From positions 1-8,239 of the forward strand of contig JARXAV010000074.1 of the NCBI GenBank assembly GCA_029865665.1: a stretch of 8,239 nucleotides of DNA, in the 5' to 3' direction. Below, in pieces: positions 1-6,712 of the stretch (position 1 is the first letter of the stretch; every line of letters begins with the position of its first letter). The notes under the pieces are model-generated. The model made no database searches. It was not told where the DNA came from and saw only the letters and a program-made list of their open reading frames with translations. Position numbers and translations under genes: made by a program. The DNA is from Flectobacillus sp. (GTDB lineage: Bacteria; Bacteroidota; Bacteroidia; Cytophagales; Spirosomataceae).

Positions 1-362
1 GTTTCACCTACCATAATGATATTGGATTTTTCAATCTGAACATCATCGTTGGCAATTTTAGGTTGCATCAAACGCTTATAGTGGTTATAAACAGCTACAC
101 ACAAGTGCTTTTTGGCATCATCCTGGCCAATTACATATTGGTCAAGGAATACCTTCATATCCATTGGCTTAATTACGTTATAAGCAGCTTTTTTGACTTT
201 TGCACCTTTGCCTTTGACCGGGCCGTTTAATTCCTCATTCAATAAATCATGTGCTTGTTCAATACATTCGCTACAAACATGACCATCTACACCTTGCAGA
301 AGCATCTGCACGTCATTTTGAACTCTACCACATAGGGTACAGTGAGCTTGTTGTTTTTTCAT
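1..362 (-). CDS. clpX: ATP-dependent Clp protease ATP-binding subunit ClpX (N-terminal part, cut by window edge)
   Basis: ClpX is the AAA+ unfoldase that recognises tagged or misfolded proteins and threads them into ClpP in the cytoplasm. Translating from the ATG at 360-362 gives 120 codons plus two bases before the left edge. The start reads [13 protein letters not shown], and a C4 zinc finger is visible (Cys8, Cys11, Cys30, Cys33), the ClpX-specific N-terminal substrate- and adaptor-binding domain. A charged linker rich in Lys and Gly follows, then [20 protein letters not shown], the ClpX entry to the AAA+ module. The reading stops at SNIIMVGE, just before the expected Walker A loop, so the ATPase core lies outside the window. 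The start is the first Met of the zinc-finger frame; no Shine-Dalgarno sequence precedes it, as is usual in Bacteroidota. It lies 203 bp downstream of clpP on the same strand. The identification is firm; only the missing part is unseen. Confidence 0.97.
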   Translation of the reverse strand, partial: MKKQQAHCTLCGRVQNDVQMLLQGVDGHVCSECIEQAHDLLNEELNGPVKGKGAKVKKAAYNVIKPMDMKVFLDQYVIGQDDAKKHLCVAVYNHYKRLMQPKIANDDVQIEKSNIIMVGE

Positions 363-372
363 ATACTTGTCA

Positions 373-386
373 CAACGAAAGCGTTG
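373..386 (-). promoter_or_regulatory. small stem-loop in the clpX leader
   Basis: CAACG and CGTTG form a perfect 5-bp inverted repeat with a 4-base loop (a sixth G-U pair is possible). It ends 10 bases before the clpX ATG on the transcript side. It could sit in the ribosome entry region, but a repeat this short can arise by chance. No function is assigned. Confidence 0.25.
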
Positions 387-438
387 CTAGACTATTTCAT
401 TAGATGCAAAGCACCAGACAATTCGTTAATACTACTTA

Positions 439-446
439 CAAAAGTA
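439..446 (-). promoter_or_regulatory. candidate Bacteroidota -7 promoter element for clpX
   Basis: On the minus strand these bases read TACTTTTG, an exact match to the Bacteroidota sigma-ABfr -7 consensus TAnnTTTG. The element is downstream of the clpP terminator and about 77 bases before the clpX start, which would give a leader of about 70 bases. No convincing -33 TTTG/TTG lies at the usual spacing upstream; that stretch is simply A/T-rich. The match is therefore suggestive and could be fortuitous. Confidence 0.4.
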
Positions 447-499
447 CGAAGGATTTATAAATTTTGTATTTGCCTTCTTAATTAAACTCCTGTAAAAGA

Positions 500-539
500 A
501 GAAATGCTTATCTCTGCGGTAACAGAAATAAGCATTTCT
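500..539 (-). terminator. long hairpin after clpP, probable rho-independent terminator or attenuator
   Basis: The arms at 500-516 and 523-539 are complementary over 17 positions, with one G-U wobble in the transcript and a six-base loop (517-522). On the minus strand the stem is followed by TCTTTT, a short U-rich tail, and it begins 26 bases after the clpP stop codon. This fits a clpP terminator. The tail is interrupted and not very strong, so partial read-through into clpX is possible. On the plus strand the stem is followed by an A-run, so it should not terminate in that direction. Confidence 0.75.
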
Positions 540-565
540 CAAAAAAATCATTTAACGCTTCATTC

Positions 566-1288
566 TTAACGACTTAATACTTCGTCAATCAAGCCGTATT
601 CTTTTGCTTCTTCCGCACGCATCCAGTAGTCACGATCTGAATCTCTTTCGATTTCTTCGAACGATTTACCTGAATGTTTTGCCAAGATTTCGTACAATTC
701 TTTACGAATTTTAACGATTTCACGAGCCGTGATTTCAATATCACGAGATTGACCTGATGCACCACCAGAAGGTTGGTGAATCATGATACGAGCGTGTTCT
801 AAAGCCGAACGTTTCCCAGCAGCACCACCAGCCAACAATACAGCACCCATTGAAGCAGCCAATGAAGTACAGATAGTAGCCACGTCAGGACGGATATAGT
901 TCATGGTATCGTAGATACCCAAACCAGCATATACCGAACCACCAGGGCTGTTAATATACATCATAATATCCTTCTTCGCATCTGTTGACTCCATGAACAA
1001 TAACTGAGCAACAATAATATTAGCCATATAATCATCCACAGGAACACCCATGAAAATGATTCTATCCATAATTAAGCGAGAGAAGACATCAATCTGAGCA
1101 AAACGCATTGGACGTTCTTCGATGATATATTGAGTCATATCCTCTACAAATGGGCGGCTTGTACCCCCAAAGTTTGCAGCACCATCACCCGCCATGTTCA
1201 TATATTGATCCACTGCCAAGCCGTTCAACCCTCTATGATGAACAGCATATTTTCTAAATTCTTCTGAGCTTAATTCTTTTGGAAACAT
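566..1288 (-). CDS. clpP: ATP-dependent Clp protease proteolytic subunit ClpP
   Basis: ClpP is the serine peptidase of the barrel-shaped Clp protease; with ClpX it degrades unfolded or tagged cytoplasmic proteins. The 240-residue product carries the full catalytic triad: Ser146 in LAASMGA, His171 in MIHQPSGG, and Asp220 in ERDSDRD. The substrate-binding INSPGGSV loop is at 112-119 and the handle-helix region [16 protein letters not shown] at 186-201. It ends with [13 protein letters not shown], the conserved ClpP C-terminus. The core from MTQYIIEER (51) onward aligns with E. coli ClpP. The first 50 residues are longer than the 14-residue E. coli propeptide and include a Gly/Ala-rich stretch (about 33-43). 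KYAVHHRG near residues 13-20 resembles other Bacteroidota ClpPs, which supports the ATG at 1286-1288. No Shine-Dalgarno site and no clean -33/-7 promoter are visible in the 139 bp between its start and the susD terminator. Its stop is followed by a terminator-like hairpin, then clpX. Confidence 0.98.
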   Translation of the reverse strand: MFPKELSSEEFRKYAVHHRGLNGLAVDQYMNMAGDGAANFGGTSRPFVEDMTQYIIEERPMRFAQIDVFSRLIMDRIIFMGVPVDDYMANIIVAQLLFMESTDAKKDIMMYINSPGGSVYAGLGIYDTMNYIRPDVATICTSLAASMGAVLLAGGAAGKRSALEHARIMIHQPSGGASGQSRDIEITAREIVKIRKELYEILAKHSGKSFEEIERDSDRDYWMRAEEAKEYGLIDEVLSR

Positions 1289-1427
1289 AATTTGTCTATC
1301 GTTTTAATTCTATAATCGTAAAACTGTTTATTTCATAAAAAGGTTCTATTCACCTATCACAAAAGCAAATATGCAAAATGATTGAAATAATCCTAACGAA
1401 ATTGCCTTTTTTTGTATAAACAAAAAA

Positions 1428-1457
1428 ACTCCCTCTATGTTTTAGGCATGAGGGAGT
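1428..1457 (-). terminator. rho-independent terminator closing the susC-susD operon
   Basis: The arms ACTCCCTC (1428-1435) and GAGGGAGT (1450-1457) are perfectly complementary over 8 bp around a 14-base loop. On the minus strand the stem is followed by a run of six T (1422-1427), giving a classic GC-rich stem plus U-tract 40 bases after the susD stop codon. On the plus strand it is followed by GGTTTTTC, so it could also act in that direction, though no plus-strand gene leads into it. It separates the uptake operon from clpP. Confidence 0.88.
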
Positions 1458-1497
1458 GGTTTTTCATTGTTAATTAGTACAAGTGGTTAAAATTTTC

Positions 1498-3369
1498 TTA
1501 CATTTTGAAAGGCAAATACCAGTTGGCAGGATCCATCAATTTGGCACGAACAGCCTCCGCATTTGGATTATTAGCTTTTTTCAATTTGTTATATACTTTA
1601 TCTGCCAAGAAAGCAGGGTCATTTCTACGAAGAGCCACACGAACTAAATCTCCCCAACGGTGTCCTTCAAAAGCTAATTCTAAAGCACCTTCTGTCACGA
1701 TAGCGTTTTCGATAGACTCAGTATTCATCGTTGCAAAAGCATCTGTATTTTTCAAATACGCTCTACCTCTCACACCCACATTGTCACGCCAAATACCACG
1801 ATAACGAGGAATATCCCCTAGTCTTCCGTCGAACTTATATACAGGATCGACATCGCCCATTCCATGTACGTTTGTCACATCAGTTCCACTGGGTACAGGG
1901 AAGTTACCTCTGACTCCATTATTCAGTAAAGCGTAAGCAAGCTGAGAACGTTGATCTCTGTTGGATGCTTCTGCTATTTTTAGGTGAACATTAGCTGCTC
2001 TGTTCAAGAACCAGCGACCATTTTTACGGTAAATACTTGAAGTCAAGTAAGAGTTTAAACCCACTGTTCCATCCAATGAAGGATTTAAGTAGTAATATAA
2101 ATGCTTAGTTGCAACGTAGTCAGCACTACCATTAATTTTTTTACATGACATTATTTTTCTAGCGTCATAGGGAATATTATTAATCTGAGTTTGGGTATCC
2201 CAAAGAGCGATAGCTTCATTTGATGGTTTCAATAAATAGCTTCCGCCTAAAGTAATAGGTGAGAACAATTCCACAAATGAATTATCTGGCGAAAATCTGC
2301 TATCAAAAGGTAACATCCACAACCATTCAGGGTCATTACTTGTGTATGAAGAGAAGCTCGTAAATCCAATCGAGGAACGATCTTTCGAAAATATTGAACG
2401 CCAGTTGAAGTTATTATTATCTAACAAGGTAGAAGCATCTGCCACATTAGAATACCCTACGGTGATTACTCCCATTCCGGAAGTCATAGCAGTAGCTGTA
2501 ATTTTATAGCAGTTACTAGTTGCATTTAAATTAGTTTCTAATGGTTCCCATTCAGTCCCTCCATTTAATTTCTCAACTCCTACTGCATTTCTGTATTGAA
2601 ATACTGCTTTACGATATTGATTGTCCCAAAGGTATAAATCACCTAATAAACAACGTTTGTTAATAAAAAACAAACGAGATGCATAAGTATCTAAGCCATT
2701 TAAAACCAATGGATTTTCAGCAGTATATGGGTCTAAGTAGGCACTTTGTACGGAATGAATTTCCGCAGCACCTGGAATCATTTCCATGTCTTTGATTAAT
2801 GCTTTCACTAAGGCAGGTAATGACAATCGAGGTAAGTCAACAACTGCTCTAGCATCTTTCACGGTTTCCAATGCCTCTGTCACATAAGGAACATTACCGA
2901 AGTGCATTCCTAACTGTAAATAGATGTAAGAACGCAAGGTAAGTATATCGGCTCTGCGTTGCTCGTATTGCTCACTAGTCAAACGTCCTGATTCCTTCAT
3001 AATTTTGAAGTTTTTCAGGGCATCATTAGTGTTTAGAATAACTTCATAAAAAGGACGAGGATTAGCATAAGGATTACCCTCTTTAACATCATGGTTATTG
3101 ATTTCTCTCAAAGCCATATCTGCATTACCAGTTACATCCAACAAATCAGCTCTTAGCTCATTAAGAACGGTATGTTGCTTAGAAAGGGCTACAAATTTAC
3201 CATAGATACCAATGATGGCAGCATCGGCATCTTTAACATCTTTGTAAGCTTGTGAGGCAACAAGCACTTCTTGGGCTGGCTCTTCAAACAGTGAAGAACA
3301 ACTAGACGCTCCTACTAATAGTCCAGCAACTCCCAATGAAAAAAATATTTTTGTGAACGTTGATTTCAT
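1498..3369 (-). CDS. SusD/RagB-family nutrient-binding outer-membrane lipoprotein
   Basis: SusD-family lipoproteins sit on the cell surface as the hinged lid of a SusC transporter and help capture ligand. The 623-residue product starts with a lipoprotein signal: a hydrophobic segment at about 8-20, then GASSC with Cys24 as the lipidated residue. Acidic residues follow soon after (SSLFEEP), as in Bacteroidota surface-export signals. The N-terminal half has the helical TPR-like pattern of the family, such as RRADILTLRSYIYLQLGMHFGNVPYV (about 138-163) and the KRCLLGDLYLWDNQYRKA helix pair (about 238-255). EGALELAFEGHRWGDLVR at 560-577 is the conserved C-terminal SusD motif. The protein ends at NWYLPFKM, so the short tail that often follows this point in the family is absent. 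It lies 81 bp downstream of susC, with a 13-bp-arm hairpin in the gap, and is followed by a strong terminator, so it closes the operon. The ligand cannot be read from the sequence. Confidence 0.95.
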   Translation of the reverse strand: MKSTFTKIFFSLGVAGLLVGASSCSSLFEEPAQEVLVASQAYKDVKDADAAIIGIYGKFVALSKQHTVLNELRADLLDVTGNADMALREINNHDVKEGNPYANPRPFYEVILNTNDALKNFKIMKESGRLTSEQYEQRRADILTLRSYIYLQLGMHFGNVPYVTEALETVKDARAVVDLPRLSLPALVKALIKDMEMIPGAAEIHSVQSAYLDPYTAENPLVLNGLDTYASRLFFINKRCLLGDLYLWDNQYRKAVFQYRNAVGVEKLNGGTEWEPLETNLNATSNCYKITATAMTSGMGVITVGYSNVADASTLLDNNNFNWRSIFSKDRSSIGFTSFSSYTSNDPEWLWMLPFDSRFSPDNSFVELFSPITLGGSYLLKPSNEAIALWDTQTQINNIPYDARKIMSCKKINGSADYVATKHLYYYLNPSLDGTVGLNSYLTSSIYRKNGRWFLNRAANVHLKIAEASNRDQRSQLAYALLNNGVRGNFPVPSGTDVTNVHGMGDVDPVYKFDGRLGDIPRYRGIWRDNVGVRGRAYLKNTDAFATMNTESIENAIVTEGALELAFEGHRWGDLVRVALRRNDPAFLADKVYNKLKKANNPNAEAVRAKLMDPANWYLPFKM

Positions 3370-3395
3370 CTCAAAATTATAATAAAACTGTGTGA

Positions 3396-3430
3396 AATAA
3401 TTCAGTAGAAGTAGCTCCTACTGAATTATT
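3396..3430 (-). repeat. perfect 13-bp inverted repeat in the susC-susD gap
   Basis: The arms AATAATTCAGTAG (3396-3408) and CTACTGAATTATT (3418-3430) are exactly complementary around a nine-base loop. In the transcript the stem begins 20 bases after the susC stop and ends 26 bases before the susD ATG. It is followed by TCACACAG rather than a U-run, so it is unlikely to be a strong terminator. A partial third copy of the arm (TACTGAAT, 3440-3447) lies beside the susC stop and could compete for pairing. A role in mRNA processing, 3'-end protection of the susC segment or protein ratio is an inference. Confidence 0.7.
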
Positions 3431-3450
3431 AGGATTTGATACTGAATAAA

Positions 3451-6400
3451 TTACAACCCTAGTTTAATACCTAAATGGAATGACTTCTGGATTGGCTCTA
3501 GCATATTATCCACCCCTTGTCCATACAATGAATTAGTAGCACTAAATTCAGGATCATAGCCTAGGTAATTCGTCAAGGTAAGTAAGTTATTAGCTGTTCC
3601 ATAAATTGTTACAGACTTTAAATACTCTTTGTTCAAGTTGAAATTGTACGACAATGTTAACGTTCTCAAGCGAGCATACGAACCATCTTCAATCCAACGA
3701 GTAGAGAAACGTCCATTTTGTAGTGGGTCACCAAAATTTGCTCTTGGAATATCCGTCATTTGCCCTTGAGTTCTCCATCTATTAATCAAGGCATTTGTTT
3801 GATTTTCATAAGAAGCTCCTGATTCTAATTTTCTTCTCGTATAATTATACACTTCGTTACCATATACAAAACTCACAAGGGCATCCAATGACCAGTTTTT
3901 ATAGGTAATTCGGTTATTTACACCACCATAAAAATCAGGATTCGGATTACCAATCACTTGATTGTCCTTTTCATCAATAATTTTATCTCCATTAACATCT
4001 ACAAAACGTACATCTCCTCCCTTAAAAGGCATATATGAGCCATTTGCTTGTAGGGTTGTTAAACCTTCTTGTGCAGCTTCAGCATCCGTTGCATAAACAC
4101 CTTTTGCCACTGTTCCATAAAATACATTAGGAGCTTGTCCAACAGTCGTCAAATAACTTCCACCCGTAAAGGCAGCATTGGGAGCGACAAAGTTGTCTGG
4201 CAACTGATCTACTTTAGTTTCTGATTTAGCGATTGTAAGTCCTAAGTCCCATTTAACCTTTTGTTTGTTAATCAATTTGAGGTTCAAGGTAGCTTCAATT
4301 CCAGAAGTACTCATAGCTCCCTCATTGGTTAATAAATAAGAAGTCAAGCCCGATGTAACAGGTGCTTTCGTGTAAACAAGCATATCAGTCGTTTTGTGAC
4401 TAAATACATCAACACTTAAAGAAAGACGTTGCTTTAACGTAACCAAATCAAAACCTGCATTTAGCTTCGTTACTGTTTCCCATTTCAAAGCAGGATTCGC
4501 TACAGATCCTACAACCAACCCTTGTATTCCGAGTAAATTCTGCCCTGTAAAGTATTTTTGATAGGCATAATTTCCGATATCATCGTTTCCAACACGTCCA
4601 GCAGAGGCTCTTAGTTTCAAGAAATCTACGCCTGAATTACGCATAAACTTTTCTGAAGAAAGTACCCAAGCCAAGGTAGCAGAAGGCATAAAAGCAAAAG
4701 TAGAACTTCCTATCTTCACTGCTTCAGAAGACTCAATTTGTTTTCCAAAACGAGAAGACCCATCTAAAGCCGCATTAAGACTAACAAAGTATTTGCCTGA
4801 ATAGCCATAGTTTACGTTCAAATACGTATTCAACCAGTTATAGCTTCCTACTCCGCCCTTTATCTGATTGTAAAGAGGAGACGTATTTTGAACAAAGGTA
4901 ATTTCGTCGATAGCGGCATTGTACGAATAAATCAAGTCCTGTTCGGCAGAAGAACTAATAAATCGAACTCCTGTTCTCCCAGAAAGATCATGCTTATTGG
5001 CAAATGTCTTGTTGAAACTTAGGTAGGTTTCGTTATATAAATTAAAAACCGTTTTAGCTAAAGCACTTGCTCCACGTTCCGCCAAAACACTCTTTAACGT
5101 ATCTGGCACTAATCCATAACTAGGGACAAAGTGATTCTCGGTGGTTTTATCAAAAGTAACCGCAATGTTAGTTCCCAAATCAAAAGCGGCAGAGAGTTTA
5201 TATTTAAAATCTAACATTCCTTGAAAACGGTACGAGCGGTTAGCTCCTATCACATTCTGAGCTGCTACAACGGGGTTTCCAACATTAAACACGTCCGAAT
5301 CTGTAAAACGAGGTGAAAACACTCCTTCTGCATTACGTTCTTTATCTGTTAAAAACGGCGATTTCACTAATGCTAGATAAATCGGGTTTGTTTTTAAAGC
5401 CAAGCCCAAATCTCTGCTAGTCGATTCATTATAGCCAAAACTTAGATTGGCAGCCGCAGTAAGACGACGAGTAAGATTTAAGTCGGCATTGAATCGAGTG
5501 CTATATTTCTCTAAAGTAGAACCTTCAAGGCTATTTTTATTCGACATATAATTCATCGACAAGGCATATTTTGCAATGTTATCTCCCCCTGTAATGCGGA
5601 GATACATATTGGCAAAAGGACGAGCGGCGTTAATCTTTTTTTGCCAATCCGTTTCGTTATGATTAGCATAATAATTAGGACTGCTAGGACTATCATTCAT
5701 ATATTCCTGTGCTTGTATCTGACTGTTAGATAATCCTTGAGAAACCATCAAGTCATTCAAATACGTTCTAAAATTACCTGCATTCATTACGGGTAACGAT
5801 GTCGGTGTGGTGTTTACTCCACCATACATAGCAAAATCAATTTTTGTACCCAACTCTTTAGCACGAGAAGTCGTAATCAAAATGACCCCATTAGCAGCTT
5901 TAGTACCATATAAAGCCGCAGCAGAAGCATCTTTCAAGACCGTAATATTGGTAATATCACGTGGGTCAATATAGCTAAAAGGATTATCAAAGAAATTATT
6001 GATTGTAGATTCCCCATAGATGGCAGCATCATAAATAACCCCATCCATCACTATCAATGGACGGTTTGTTCCTTGAATTGAATTATAACCTCTCAAGTTC
6101 AAAAATGCACCACTATTGGCTGTTCCTGAATGACGAATCGCCTGTAAACCTGCAACTCTACCCTGCACGTACGTATCTGGAGTTTCTGTAATGGCAGACC
6201 AGTTATCAGGCAGTGATAGACTTCCTGCGGCATCGGTACGATAGTAATCAGAAACGGATGTGGTAGGTAGTTTATACGTATTCTCAATACCATCAAAGTC
6301 GGAAACAGTGATACGTAACGTCTTTTGTCCCCTAATGGCTACATCATACGATTTATAACCATAACCTTCTACTCCTAATACGACTTGATCATTAGGTACT

Positions 6401-6684
6401 TTTATCTTAAAAGTACCGTCCTCTTTTGTAATTACAGAACTTAGATCACGATAGAATATACGTACTCCAGAAATAGGCTTTTGGGTACTAGCACTCACGA
6501 CTACCCCTTCTACTTCTAAAGAAAAACCTTTCTTTGGGTTCGATGGTACCGTTGTTTGTGCTTTTTTGACTATTTTTTTCTGTTGAGCAATAGCTACTTG
6601 CCCAAAAGCTAACCACCCTCCCATCAACACAGGTGCAATGTACGTTTTGGGAAACACTTTTATATTTTGTATGAAATACTTCAT
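3451..6684 (-). CDS. SusC/RagA-family TonB-linked outer-membrane transporter
   Basis: SusC-type proteins are 22-strand outer-membrane barrels that import ligand captured with SusD, powered by TonB-ExbBD. The 1077-residue product is of normal length. Residues 1-33 form a signal peptide ending AIA before QQKK. A carboxypeptidase-regulatory-like β-sandwich spans about 56-127 (LEVEGVVVSASTQKPISGVR, then EDGTFKI). The TonB plug follows at about 155-275 with hallmark motifs VQGRVAGLQAIRHSG, LNLRGYNSI, PLIVMDGV and VLKDASAAALYGTKAANGVI. The rest is barrel, ending in an amphipathic strand (SFHLGIKLGL) typical for BAM-dependent insertion. The family's usual VVVGYG-type segment between the regulatory domain and plug is missing; NTYKLPTTSVSDYYRTDAAG stands there. 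It starts 28 bp after the fasciclin gene stop and is followed by susD, so the three genes probably share one transcript. The start is the first Met that gives the signal peptide. Substrate is unknown. Confidence 0.96.
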   Translation of the reverse strand: MKYFIQNIKVFPKTYIAPVLMGGWLAFGQVAIAQQKKIVKKAQTTVPSNPKKGFSLEVEGVVVSASTQKPISGVRIFYRDLSSVITKEDGTFKIKVPNDQVVLGVEGYGYKSYDVAIRGQKTLRITVSDFDGIENTYKLPTTSVSDYYRTDAAGSLSLPDNWSAITETPDTYVQGRVAGLQAIRHSGTANSGAFLNLRGYNSIQGTNRPLIVMDGVIYDAAIYGESTINNFFDNPFSYIDPRDITNITVLKDASAAALYGTKAANGVILITTSRAKELGTKIDFAMYGGVNTTPTSLPVMNAGNFRTYLNDLMVSQGLSNSQIQAQEYMNDSPSSPNYYANHNETDWQKKINAARPFANMYLRITGGDNIAKYALSMNYMSNKNSLEGSTLEKYSTRFNADLNLTRRLTAAANLSFGYNESTSRDLGLALKTNPIYLALVKSPFLTDKERNAEGVFSPRFTDSDVFNVGNPVVAAQNVIGANRSYRFQGMLDFKYKLSAAFDLGTNIAVTFDKTTENHFVPSYGLVPDTLKSVLAERGASALAKTVFNLYNETYLSFNKTFANKHDLSGRTGVRFISSSAEQDLIYSYNAAIDEITFVQNTSPLYNQIKGGVGSYNWLNTYLNVNYGYSGKYFVSLNAALDGSSRFGKQIESSEAVKIGSSTFAFMPSATLAWVLSSEKFMRNSGVDFLKLRASAGRVGNDDIGNYAYQKYFTGQNLLGIQGLVVGSVANPALKWETVTKLNAGFDLVTLKQRLSLSVDVFSHKTTDMLVYTKAPVTSGLTSYLLTNEGAMSTSGIEATLNLKLINKQKVKWDLGLTIAKSETKVDQLPDNFVAPNAAFTGGSYLTTVGQAPNVFYGTVAKGVYATDAEAAQEGLTTLQANGSYMPFKGGDVRFVDVNGDKIIDEKDNQVIGNPNPDFYGGVNNRITYKNWSLDALVSFVYGNEVYNYTRRKLESGASYENQTNALINRWRTQGQMTDIPRANFGDPLQNGRFSTRWIEDGSYARLRTLTLSYNFNLNKEYLKSVTIYGTANNLLTLTNYLGYDPEFSATNSLYGQGVDNMLEPIQKSFHLGIKLGL

Positions 6685-6712
6685 TGATTATCGATTATAA
6701 ATGAGTGAAATA

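Noticed and set aside
392..400. Minimal upstream open frame ATG-AAA-TAG in the clpX leader
   Set aside because: A two-codon frame arises easily by chance in AT-rich DNA and has no supporting context.
1289..1427. Possible clpP promoter, with several TTTG-containing stretches on the minus strand
   Set aside because: None has TA at the right position together with a -33 element at about 19-21 bp spacing, so no promoter was annotated although one is expected here.
1428..1457. Bidirectional terminator serving a plus-strand gene
   Set aside because: T-runs flank the stem on both sides, but no plausible plus-strand gene leads into it, so only the minus-strand function is supported.
1505..1804. Plus-strand open frame of 99 codons opposite the 3' end of susD
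   Set aside because: It lies entirely within the well-supported susD gene on the other strand, has no recognisable domain, and is a shadow frame.
3372..3379. TAATTTTG on the minus strand, an exact match to the -7 consensus, just before susD
   Set aside because: It ends only two bases before the susD ATG, which would put the transcription start inside the coding region, and no -33 element lies upstream. Chance in an A/T-rich gap is likelier.
6099..6296. Minus-strand 65-codon open frame inside susC
   Set aside because: It is an alternative frame of the plug-domain coding sequence, with no independent start context or domain.
6685..6712. Short ATCGAT-centred palindrome in the fasciclin-susC gap
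   Set aside because: Symmetry breaks immediately outside six bases, too short to call an operator or hairpin.
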